From Zea mays (lineage: Eukaryota; Streptophyta; Magnoliopsida; Poales; Poaceae), in contig NC_050098.1 of assembly GCF_902167145.1 (NCBI RefSeq), positions 75,308,207-75,372,206 on the forward strand: 64,000 nucleotides of DNA, read 5' to 3'. Within the stretch, counting starts at the first letter, position 1; each line of letters begins with the position of its first letter. The notes under the pieces are model-generated. The model ran no database searches. It was not told where the DNA came from and was given only the letters and a program-made list of their open reading frames with translations. Positions 31,383 through 42,257 of this stretch are shown piece by piece. The position numbers and the translations under genes are program-made.

Positions 31383-34300
31383 TGTGACACCCCAGTGTCA
31401 CCTAGGGTTTCTTCTTAGAGCAAACCCAAAACCATTATCACATTGAACCAAATTGAGTAAAGGACTTCAAAAATTAGGAACAAAGTTTAATTACGTCTTT
31501 TTCATCTTAAGAATTATGCCTTAACCATGTCATGCACCTCAGGGTGAGAAGAATTCACAAACCCTAAATAACCCTAAATAGGCCATTTTAGTGCAAAGAG
31601 GGAAAAACTTGTAAAAAGACTTTGAAAAACACAAAATCATGATGAGAACCAAATAACAAAGTTAAAGTGTACTAAATAAACTACAAAACATAGTAAGAAA
31701 GTTTGATCAGCAAGGCTTTGCAAAATTCTCAAAAAGACCCTTCAAGCTAAACTTCAAAAGGGAAATTCAGAAAATTCAAAACTGAATTTTCAGCCCTTTG
31801 TAAAGTTCAGCCGTGTTCTCTTTTTTCAAAACTCAAATCTACAAAACCCAAATATGAAAGAGGCACCAAATTACATTGAACACACCCTAGAGAAATTTGG
31901 GAGCAAAATTCGGCCCATTGACATGATCTTGGTAGGGATTTGCCTCGGGACTCCACCCTGTGACACTGCCACATTGCCGAGGTGACAACTCTCTGCCCTT
32001 GACCCGAAATTGCTCGACTCCATGCGCAAACGACAGAGTGTAGTCGGGAGAACAAATCTACACAATGATCTTGCCCAAATTCGCAAAGATCTGTGCCCTA
32101 TTGGCGTTAGAACTCGGGTAGAAACAATGGAGCCATGTGTTCGATCGCAGCTGACACGCCCGGTTCACGCCAGTTCGCGCACCCGCGCCCAGCCGTACAC
32201 GCCCACGCGCCCACACCGGTCCATGCCCGCCCGTGCACCGTGTCGTGCCTATAAAGCAGCCCCAAGGCCTCGGCCGTACTCCCCCGCGCGCTCTTGGTCC
32301 TGCCCAAGCCAGAGCTCATCGGACTTTGCCTTGAACATGTCGTGCCACCGCCCGCCAAGCCACCTGAGCCTCGGCCACCGCGGCCAGCTCACTCCAGCCA
32401 CTTCCAGGCTGCGCTAGCCACTCGGTTAGCTTCGCTAGAAGCCTGTGAAGCTTCCCAAGTCCTCGGACACGGTAGAGCCTCGCCGGAGACCCTGAATCAC
32501 CCTCGCCGGAATTTGGTCACCCGCCGTCGCACGTGAACCAAGCTATCTGGTAAGCCATTTTCCAATTCCTCGCACCCACGTCTTCCCTAGCATCCAGTGA
32601 AGCTCTCTGACCCGTTCAATTGGACTATCGCGCCGTGAGCAGGCCAGAATCCTCGCCATCGACGAGTTCGCCCGCCTGCACAGGTGGACCGACCTACTCC
32701 AACCATCGCCAAAGACGATCCGCACATCGGTGTGACCGTCAAGACCTCTCCTACACCCTCGACCACTTCACCGGAGCAATCTCGCCGCCGGTAAGCCCTT
32801 CGCCCTTTTCTTCCGCCGCAGTCACTGTTCCATTAGGGGAAGGATCACAGGTTCGATTTATCAGAAACCTAGGGGGTTTTCTGCAGAGTCATAGACTCAT
32901 GTGAGTAGTAAACCGAGGACCTGTCTGTAATGAACTTAGAACCTTTTGCTAGGGACCCAGATGCAAAATCATTTTCCTTTAAACCATTTCGGTTTATTTT
33001 TTTAAATAGGCAGAGAACTTAGGAAATTTGTATCTTGAGAAATATTCAACCAAATTTAGTCAAACCAATTTTACTGGATTCAAAATATTATGAACTATCA
33101 AATAAAAATATTGAACTCTATGCTTTCTGTTTTAAATTTCAGAGTTTGGAATTAAATAAGGAAACTGCCCAAACCTTATTAAAATGAAGAAAAATAGTTA
33201 GGCTTCTTTGCTGGACTTAAGAAAATTTGTAGAAGTCCAAACCCAACTTAGACACTGTTTAAAAATATTAAGCACCCTAGTATACAAGATTAACACAAGG
33301 TTACCTATTAAAAACTATATCTACTCAAAACTTAGGAAAATGATCTAAACAATAGAAAATAATGAACAGTGGATGAACATATTTTTCCTAGTCCATTTGA
33401 GTAAAGAAGAACCTAGGAAAAATAAAAAGAACCTTAGTCCAGAACAAATCCAAGGCGAAATGATTTATTAGACACTAATAAAGCCAGAAAGGCCATTATT
33501 AAAAATATAGGGACCATTTCAAAATTTGTAAGAAAATATTAGTAGTTTCCTAACTACTAGAACATCCCTACAAAAATGATAAATATCCCAGCCCATCAAC
33601 TTAAGTGGGTTCAACAAATTAAACATGGTATATAGCCATATTCCAATTAAGTCATAAGTAAGCCAAAAAAGTGTGCAAAAATGGGCAAATAAAATTTACC
33701 AGATTATTAATGAAGTAGACCACCAGAGAAAAATGCAAAACCTATTCAAAACTACAAAATAACACCCATTACCCCTACTTCATTAAAAAGGCCATATAAT
33801 TCAAGAAATTCCTACCACCCTTTTCCTTAAGCAAAAAGTTACCAAATTCTAGAATGATTGCTCTTGCACAAAGAAGAAGATAGGAAAATTTAGAAATTTG
33901 TTGTTTGATATTTTTCAAGTATAGTGGTAGTAGAAAGCACCCCTTTGGCTAGAAACTTTAGAAAATCATAGTAAAATAACTACTAAGTATTAGTGGCTGA
34001 AAATTTGTACAAAACCATGTTGTTACATCTAAATGCCAGCTAAAATAAGTCTTAGAGAATAACCCACTGCTAAAAGGGAGTGTAGTTCAAAACACCCCCT
34101 TTGCCCCAACACTTGATAATTTTGTACAGACAGAACCCCTCACTTTTTAAACCCCAAATTTTAAGACAGAGAGTTATACACCAGTGAGAATCCACTGTAA
34201 GTTTTACAGAATTTTTGAAAATTTGTAAAACTATCTTGTAGTTCAAACCCACCTTAAAGGCATAAAGGAAATAGAAATACTAAGATGGATTAGAAAGATT

Positions 34301-36020
34301 AATCAAATATCACACCAATAATTGCAGCTAAGAATCTTGTTAAAAATATCCCTAAGATATAAAAAGGAAAATCAATAGAACATTAAAAATGGTCTAACCA
34401 TTCAGTAATCAAACTTGACCCAATCTTACTAAGTATACCCCAGAAATCCCTAATAGCAAGACTTAGCCCTATTTCCTTTTAATTAATCTTTCACCATCTT
34501 AGTACTAAACTACTATTCATTAGATTGCAACCTCGCTAACGGAGAGTACGTGCTCATCCCTGAGCAAGGAGCTGTCCACGAGGAAGATCAGGAGCCAGCT
34601 CCCGAGCCTGCCATCGAGGATCTCCCCACAACCCCAGCAATTGAAGGCAAACCCCGGTTTTATGCATAACCAAGTTATATATATGCTACTTTACTACACT
34701 TAATGTTTGCAGGCTTGTAATGTGCACTTAAGTGTAGGAGTTGCTTGAAACCCTTAGTTGCTTGAATTCAGGATTCCTTTTTGAGATGGATACTAGTATG
34801 CTAGGTCGAGTAGCTACTCCGCTAAATCAGGGTCTCGGTAGAAGTCGAGTGATTTTTCTAGCACTCGCGCGAGGTCAGGAATTGATTGCATTCATCTTGA
34901 TAACAGAATCTATGATGGTCTATGGACTTGGATCCAGGGAGGATGCCTTGCCCATGAGACGGGAAAAAGGAATTAAGGATTAATGTGTGGATACCTGTGT
35001 CAAGCGTTTGAACATACTAAACACATGTCGGGAAATATGGTAACCGGTAAACCTAGTACCTGAGTGAAGCCGGGCGTGGACTTTACCCCTCACGCGTCCT
35101 GAGACTGGGTCTCCCATGCTAGCTATGGTGGGTACAAGTGCGGTCACTGCACGGTGGCATCCGGGGTCAGTGGAGCATTGTATGCCAAGGCGGTGAGGCC
35201 TGGCCGCGAACGGGGAATCGATGGGGACGATTGACGTGTGTGGGGATGAAGTGCCCCTACATGTCGTGTGTTTAGGTTTACCTTGCAAGGTTTAAAAAAC
35301 TCGATTCGAATCGTCTGCTTCTCGCAGCTAATGAGACTGCTTGACCCCTTGTACTACACTGAGTAAGAAGTGAAATGAGGTTTATATGAGATAATATGTT
35401 GATTGTATTAAATGATTGTTACCATGTATGCTAGAAGAAGCCAACTTAGCCAAAAGTAATGATTCTAGAATTGGAAAAGCTAAAATCTATTTTAGACTCA
35501 GCTAGTGCTTTGGCAAACCAAACCCCCAGCCAGACAGCCACATGGTCTAGAGGTAGAGGAGTAGATTCCTCACACCGGGTAAATCTACCTGAGTATTAGT
35601 ATATTCAGCCTTGCTTGTGGCATAATTTTTGTAGGTACGCTTCAGGATATGGTTGATGGTGTGACTTGGCCTACCACCCTGCCACAGGGTTGGACGGTCG
35701 AATGGGATGCTGCTCTAGCAGGAGAGGAGCAGGAGGAGTTGTGGGCCAGGCCTTGCCCTATTCCTCGCTTTCGACGATATCGATTATCCGTGCAGTTTAT
35801 CTTATGAACTTATTTCAGTTACTTGAAAAACTCTGATTTATGTAATAACTGTTTCTTCTATGATTCACCTTCGAGTGGGTTTGTGGTATTTGATCCTGGT
35901 TGAGTGGCTTTATTATACTAGATCTAAGGGACTGACGGGTTATTCCGATTTAAGTGTGTTGCGGCCTCTAAGGCATAACTGAGGCACTTAAGCTGGAATA
36001 ATTCAGGTGGTTCTACCACA
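31383..36020 (+). repeat. E3 3' LTR
   Basis: Begins TGTGACACCCCAGTGTCACC (itself a short inverted repeat) and ends TTCTACCACA. The first 516 bp are AT-rich and have no counterpart in the left copy. The TATA box is at 32250-32255. Short open frames within it recur in the 5' copy and lack coding character. Confidence 0.93.
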
Positions 36021-39000
36021 GACATCATCTTTGCTAAGGACTTCAGACAGATGCAAGAGCCAGAAGACAAGATACATGATGCAACACACCCTCTTTGTGG
36101 CTTCGGAGGAAGACAGATTGTGGCACTTGGCAAAATATTAATGTCAGTTACCTTCGGTTACGTCCATAAAACAAGGTCTGAACAAGTTGTCTTTGACATC
36201 GTTGACATGGAATACCCATATAATGCAATCATTAGATGATGGACGCTTAAAGCCTTCGAAGCCATACTCCATCCAGCGTACTTATGCATGAAGATACCTT
36301 CGGAACAAGGGCCCATTGTTGTTCATGGGAGTCAAGAAGCTACCAGGAGGGCTGAAGGGAGTTGGACGGATTCAAAGACGATCCATAACATAGATGGTGT
36401 CGAAGCTTGTCAGCAATATAAGCACAAAAGAGAGAAGGCTGCTTCGGCAGATCAACCGAAGCCTATGCTCCTGTGTGAAGATATAGCAGACCAAAAGGTG
36501 TTGCTGGGATCTCAGTTATCTGATGAACAAGAAAAGACCCTGTTAAGATTTTTGTTCAACAACAAAGATGTCTTCGCTTGGACAACTAATGATCTCTGTG
36601 GTGTTAACAGAGATGACATTAAACATTCACTCAATGTGGATCCATCTATCAGGCCAAGAAAGCAAAGACTTCGGAAAATGTCTGAGGATAAAGCCAAAGG
36701 TGCTCGGAATGAAGTAAAGAAACTTCTCAGTGCTGGTGTTATCAGAGAAGTAACATATCTAGAGTGGCTAGCCAACACTGTTATGGTGAAGAAGGCTAAT
36801 GGGAAATGGAGAATGTGTATTGATTTCACAGATCTCAACAAGGCATGTCCGAAGGACGAGTTCCCTTTACCAAGAATAGACTCCCTTGTAGATGCAGCAG
36901 CTTCTTCGGAACTCATGAGCTTATTGGACTGCTACTCGGGCTATCCCCAAATTTGGATGAAGAAAGAAGATGAGCCAAAGACAAGCTTTATAACTCCCGG
37001 TGGTACTTATTGTTACCTTCGGATGTCCGATGGGCTCAAGAATGCTAGAGGAAGCTTCAGCAGAATGGCAGCCAAGGTTCTTCACTCTCAAATAGGCAGA
37101 AATGTGCTAACTTATGTTGATGACATCATAGTAAAAGGCACGAAACAAGAAAATCATATTGCCGATTTGCAAGAGACATTTGCCAATTTCAGGCAAGCTG
37201 ATCTCAAGTTAAATCCAGGAAAGTGTGTTTTTGGAGTAAAGAAGGGCAAGTTCCTTGGCTGTCTGGTATCAACAAAGGGTATCGAAGCTGACCCAAGTAA
37301 GATCGAAGCTATCCTTCGGATGGAGCCGCCAAATTCAAAGAAGGGGGCTCAACGATTGGCAGGAAGGCTGGCGTCGCTGAATAGATTTATATCAAGATCA
37401 GCAGAGAGGAATCTGCCTTTCTTTGAAATACTGAAGTCATCCAAAGTTTTTCAATGGGGTCCGGCTCAACAGGAGGCTTTCGAAGAGTTAAAGCAATACC
37501 TGATAGACTTGACAACTTTAACTCCACCTTCATTAGGAACTTCGTTGCTCCTGTATGTGGCTGCCTCCCATTCTGCAGTCAGTGCAACACTTGTACAGGA
37601 GAAGCAAGATGGCTAAGTAAAAAGACAAGCATTGGAATACTTCATCTCCTAAGTACTTAGTTTATCAAAGAAAAATTACACAGAATTGGAGAAGGTGTTG
37701 TATGCTGTGTTAATGGCCTCCAGAAAGCTTCGGCATTATTTTCAAGTGTATCATATAATAGTCCCTTCATCTCAACCTCTGAAGGATATAATGAGAAATA
37801 GAGAAGCTATAGGAAGAATTGGAAAATGGGCTGCGGAACTCAATGAATTCACTATTGATTATGTACATAGATCCTCAATCCAGTCTGAGGCGTTAGCAGA
37901 TTTCATTGTTGATTGGACGCCAGGGGCTCAGGGAAAAGAAGCAACAAAAGATGCCGAAGCCTAGATGGTATTCTGTGACGGTTCTTGGGGAACCTTTGGC
38001 GCAGGAGCGGATGCTGTTCTAGTAGCTAGCGCCCTCTAAAGTCAGGACATGCTACGCAACAAGGTTGGACTTTAGTTGTACAAATAATATTGCCGAATAC
38101 GAAGCTCTTCTGTTAGGACTTCAGAAGCTAAGGGCAATGGGAATAAGAAGGGCAATCCTAAAAATTGATTCCCAAGTTATTTCTGGCCATGTAGACAAAA
38201 GCACCAAGGCAAGGGATCCGAAGCTTGAAAAATATTTGGATGCAGTCCGAAGGTTGTTGGCTTCTTTCGAAGGATTTTTTGTAAAAAATATTCCAAGGGG
38301 GGAAATGAGCATGCAGATTTACTAGCTAAATCAGCGGCACAGGTGCTCCCTTTGCCTTCAGAAGTGTTCTTTGAGACAATAAAAGCACCTTCAGTCGAAC
38401 TTATGGAGAGAGCAGTGCTTGCAATATCTCCTGTGCATAGTGAAGATTGGAGGACTAAGATTATATCTTTCATCCAAGGAAATTGTCTTTCGGATAACAA
38501 AGTTTATAATAAAAGAATGGAAGCAAGAACAAGACCATATGTGATAATAGAAGGGGAGTTATAAAAACATGGAGTCTGCTCTCCACTACTCAAGCGTTTA
38601 TCCAGAACCGAAGGTCAAGAACTGATGAAGGAGATGCACACAGGGTTATGTGGATCTCATATTGGGTCTAGGCCCTTGTTGGGGAAGGTTTTTAGACAAG
38701 GAGTTTACTTGCCGAAGGCAGCTTCGGATGCAGCAGACCTTGTTCAAAAATGTGAAAATTGCCAAAGATGTGTAAAAGACCAGAAGCAACCTTCGTCTCT
38801 AACCCAGTTAATACTGCCAACTTGGCCACTGCAAAGGTGGGGTTTGGATTTGTTAGGTCCACTTCCACCTGCATAAGGAAATTTGAAATATGTCGTTGTA
38901 GCAGTGGAATATTTCTCTAAGTGGATCGAAGCAAAGCCCTTAGCCACAATAACTTCGGCCACAGTACAGAAATTCTTTTGGCAAAACATTGTTTGTCGCT

Positions 39001-39669
39001 TAGCGTGCCGAAGGCAATAACTGTGGACAATGGAACACAATTTGATGCCGAAACATTCAAAGATTTCTATGATCGAATTGGCACAAAAATTCATTTTGCA
39101 TCAGTAAGGCATCCAAAATCAAATGGGTTGGTAGAAAGAGCAAATGGAATCATAATGACCAGAATAATGAAGTTAATCTTCAACCAGCCCAGAGGAAAGT
39201 GGCCAAATCAGTTGATTAAAGTGGTATGGAGCCACAAAACAACTGTATCAAGGTCAACAGGTTTTACACCTTTTAAGCTCCTATTTGGTGACGAAGCGAT
39301 AACACCAGAAGAAGCAAAAACAAGATCAATAAGAAAACAGCTTCAGTGGAGGACGAAGCTAATTACCAAATAATAAAAGATACTGTAGAAGGGACCAGAC
39401 TTCAGGCCATATAACACATCAATAAGTATTAGGCTGAAACAATAAAATGGCGTGATAGGAAAGTTCGATTGAAAAACATCAAGCCATGTCATTTGGTGCT
39501 TCGGAGAGTGGCCAACCCAGATACAGTGGGCAAGCTACAACTGCAGTGGGAAGGTCCTTTTCTGGTAGTATCTTCGTCGAGACCCGGTTCTTAGAGATTG
39601 AAGGATATGGACGGCAACGACATTCCTAGATCTTGGAATGCAGATGAGCTTCGACGGTACTATGTGTAA
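36021..39669 (+). pseudogene. pol: E4 Pol, broken
   Basis: Begins at DIIFAKDFRQMQ, just after the protease active site, because E3 inserted there. Reverse transcriptase YVDDIIV is near 37120. RNase H (FCDGSW) and integrase (HTGLCGSHIG, VDNGTQFD, LVERANG) are recognisable and close to E2. The end DMDGNDIPRSWNADELRRYYV matches the E2 C-terminus. Stops include TGA at 36237, TAA at 37615, 37651 and 38563, TAG at 37964 and TAA at 38874, with frameshifts near 38030, 38300 and 39000. Confidence 0.92.
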
Positions 39670-39869
39670 TTGATGTAATCTTTTTCATTTTTACTATGGC
39701 ACCCTTTTCCTTTCAGGAGGGGAGAAAGGTTTTTAATGGGGACATAGTTTGTAATTTTCATTCTTATTTAGCCCTACGCAATACAAGGGCCAAAATCCCC
39801 CCAAAGATGTAATACGTAAAATCAGAACCTGCACCATCGAGTGCAAAAGAAAACAGGGAGAATCTCAAA

Positions 39870-40200
39870 AAACGTTCTTAAGGGGATGCAGAGCTGTAAT
39901 CTCCACAAAAGATGACGAAGCTACAAAAAGTCATTCCTAAGGGAGCGCAGCGTAAGTTTCGATGCTACAAAAGTCGTTCCTAAGGTAGCACAGTGTAGGT
40001 TCTGATGCTCAGAAGTCATTCCTAAGGGAATGCAGAGCCAAATACAACCGAAATATAAGGTGAAGAAGCTCCAAAGTCGTTCCTAAGGGGATTTATAGCT
40101 TAAATACCACCGAAATAGAAGGTGAAGTAGCTCCAAAGTCGTTCCTAAGGGGATGTAGAGCTTAAAGAATCCAAAAGTCGTTCCTAAGGGGATGCAGAGT
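39870..40200 (+). repeat. E4 minisatellite with irregular 39-62 bp spacing
   Basis: Seven copies of a GTCGTTCCTAAGGGGATGCAGAGC-like core near 39874, 39934, 39976, 40018, 40079, 40141 and 40180. Spacer lengths alternate between about 40 and 60 bp. It sits downstream of pol, as in E1 and E2. The flanking parts, 39670-39869 and 40201-40736, show no coding sequence. Confidence 0.85.
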
Positions 40201-40736
40201 CTGGGTGTGGCTTTGTGTGTGTTTGGGACATTCATTTGCACATTACATTACATCATTCATTGCATTCATATAGACATTCATTTAGAAATTTGTAGGATCA
40301 TCATCATCATAACATGAAGCACAAATAGAAATACTCTAGCTTCGACGACAGTGCTTTGATGAACACGAAGAAGCTTCGTTTCAAACATACACATTTTATG
40401 CAAGGACATGCTTCGTTGTGTACAAAAAGAAGGGAAGGTGTTTTTTGCCTTCGGCTCAAAAGACACAAGTTTTGTCCACAACAAAGCAATTTGTACATGG
40501 ATGGAAAGGTAAAAATATATTACAAGGTATGGACAAATATACAAAGTACTGTTCAATTCTCGATTACAATTTCTTTAGCAAAGATAATACAAATATTCCT
40601 AAGCCCTATACAGGCAGGCCAAAAGAGACACTTCAGCAATCTTCAGAATGTGCTTCGGGTTATCAACCTTTGGCACCACCATCCTGCAGAGAAACAATGG
40701 TATAAGGTAAAAAGCAATTACAGGAATCAAGGCAAG

Positions 40737-41550
40737 TGAAAGTCTCCTAGAGGGGGGGTGAATAGGCAAATCTGAAATTTATAAAGTTTAAGCACAACTA
40801 CAAGCCGGGGTTAGCGTTAGAAATATAATCGAGTCCAAAAGAGAGGGTGAAAAACAAATCACAAGCAAATAAGGCGGATGACACGGTGATTTGTTTTACC
40901 GAGATTCGGTTCTTGCAAACCTACTCCCCGTTGAGGTGGTCACAAACACCGGGTCTCTTTCAACCCTTTCCCTCTCTCAAACAGTCACTTAGACCGAGTG
41001 AGCTTCTCTTCTCAATCAATTGGTGTCTCTTGCTTTGATTACAAAGATCTTAGGAACAAGAGATGGGGAAGAAGAAAAGCGATCCAAGCGCAAGAGCTCA
41101 AGAGAACACACCAAAACTCTCTCTTCTAGTCACTATTGCTTTGAGAGGAATTGGGACTTGGAGAGATTTTGATTCACTCTTATTGTGTCTTGTATTGAAT
41201 GCACTAGCTCTTGTATTGAATGTGTTGGCTGAAAACTTGGATGCCTTGAAGTGTGGTGGTTGGGGGTATTTATAGCCCCAACCACTAAAGTGGCCGTTGG
41301 GGAAGGCTGCTGTCGAAGGGCGCACCGGACAGTCCGGTGCGCCACCGAACAATGTCCGGTGTGCCAGCCACGTCACCCAACAGTGTCCTTTCATTTAAAC
41401 CCTTTCTTATAACTTTGTATTGGTTTGTTGTGAACCTTTGGCACCTGTGGAACATATATTCTAGAGCAAACTAGTTAGTTCAATTATTTGTGTTGGGCAA
41501 TTCAACCACCAAAATCATTTAGGAAAAGGTTTGACCCTATTTCCCTTTCA
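40737..41550. mobile_element. Solo LTR, 814 bp
   Basis: TGAAAG...CTTTCA ends, flanked by GCAAG at 40732-40736 and 41551-41555. There is no internal domain, so it is a product of LTR-LTR recombination. A TATTTATA at 41267-41274 lies in the loop of a 10-bp inverted repeat. Copia (SIRE-like) origin is possible but I cannot prove it. Confidence 0.88.
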
Positions 41551-41644
41551 GCAAGCAACAGGTATAAGTTCTGTACCGGTTTAAGCAAGTTTCGGGCTTC
41601 GTCCCCAGCTAACTCTCGTCCACCCTTAGCCCAAATCTGAGGCT

Positions 41645-41970
41645 TCAGGCTTCACTGGGAACATCAATCAAATCTGAGGGCGACAGGCTGAAGGTTGGCC
41701 TATTTACTGTGCTTGCGTGCGTGCAGCCGACCTTCAAAAATGCAACAGTTGTGCCGCGAGAAGCTAACAGAGCACATAAATCACCATGCCCTGTTATCAC
41801 TTCATCAAGCGCATCGACTTTATTCTCAATATGATCGAAGGTATCTGATATTTTTTCAGCCGAAAGGACAATCTCATCAGAGCTGGCCCCAACTGATTTA
41901 AAGATTCCTTTGAATCGCTGCACGCAACGGCTACCAAATTCCAGGCACTTATTCCGAAGCTCTTTCAAAG
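41645..41970 (-). pseudogene. E4 antisense accessory gene, C-terminal fragment
   Basis: The minus strand reads CLEFGSRCVQRFKGIFKSVG followed by a DALDEVITGHGD segment, clearly homologous to the E2 accessory coiled-coil exon (about 9367-9670). It is truncated on its N-terminal side at the E4-D junction. It confirms that all three Tat elements carry the antisense gene. Confidence 0.8.
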
Positions 41971-41975
41971 ACTCG

Positions 41976-42257
41976 AGCTCAACCACGTCGCTCGACGGTA
42001 CAACGAGACTGCGGATGAGCTGGCTAAAATAGCCTCGGGGCGGACAACGGTTCCCCCGGACGTCTTCTCCCGAGACATACATCAACCCTCCGTCAAGACC
42101 GACGACATGCCCGAGCCCGAGGAAGCCTCGGCCCGGCCCGAGGAGGCCTTGGCCACCGAGGGTGAGGCACTGCGCGTCGAGGAAGAGCGGAATGGGGTCA
42201 CGCCTAATTGAAACTGGTAGACCCTGTACCAGCAATATCTCCACCGAGGAGAGCTAC
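41976..42257 (+). pseudogene. Element D: Gypsy pol fragment, RNase H end to integrase linker
   Basis: The plus strand encodes HVARRYNETADELAKIASG, the end of a Tat/Gypsy RNase H, then the linker with PPDVFSRDIHQPSV, interrupted by stops. The fragment continues at 63787 after the E5 insertion; GCTAC at 42253-42257 is the left target copy. Confidence 0.8.

Larger units (their letters stand above)
20990..36020 (+). mobile_element. E3: Tekay/Del-type Gypsy chromovirus with very long LTRs
   Basis: The 5' LTR part is 20990-25182 and the complete 3' LTR 31383-36020 (4638 bp). The initiator-Met-type primer site, upstream ORF, gag, pol and purine tract lie between. The 3' LTR is followed by GACAT, which begins the E4 protease codons, so E3 inserted into E4. 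The left target copy is not in the window. In the first 200 bases after 21007 the LTRs differ at about 9 positions (4-5%), older than E1 and E2. Multiple stops and frameshifts show it is inactive. Confidence 0.9.
36021..41975 (+). mobile_element. E4: decayed Grande-like Tat element (5' part missing from window)
   Basis: A close relative of E2 in sense orientation. The left limit is the E3 insertion in the protease. Pol, minisatellite and the end of the antisense accessory gene are present. An 814-bp solo LTR (40737-41550) interrupts it. On the right it stops abruptly near 41975 inside the accessory gene, with no LTR, and is joined to element D. Confidence 0.85.
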
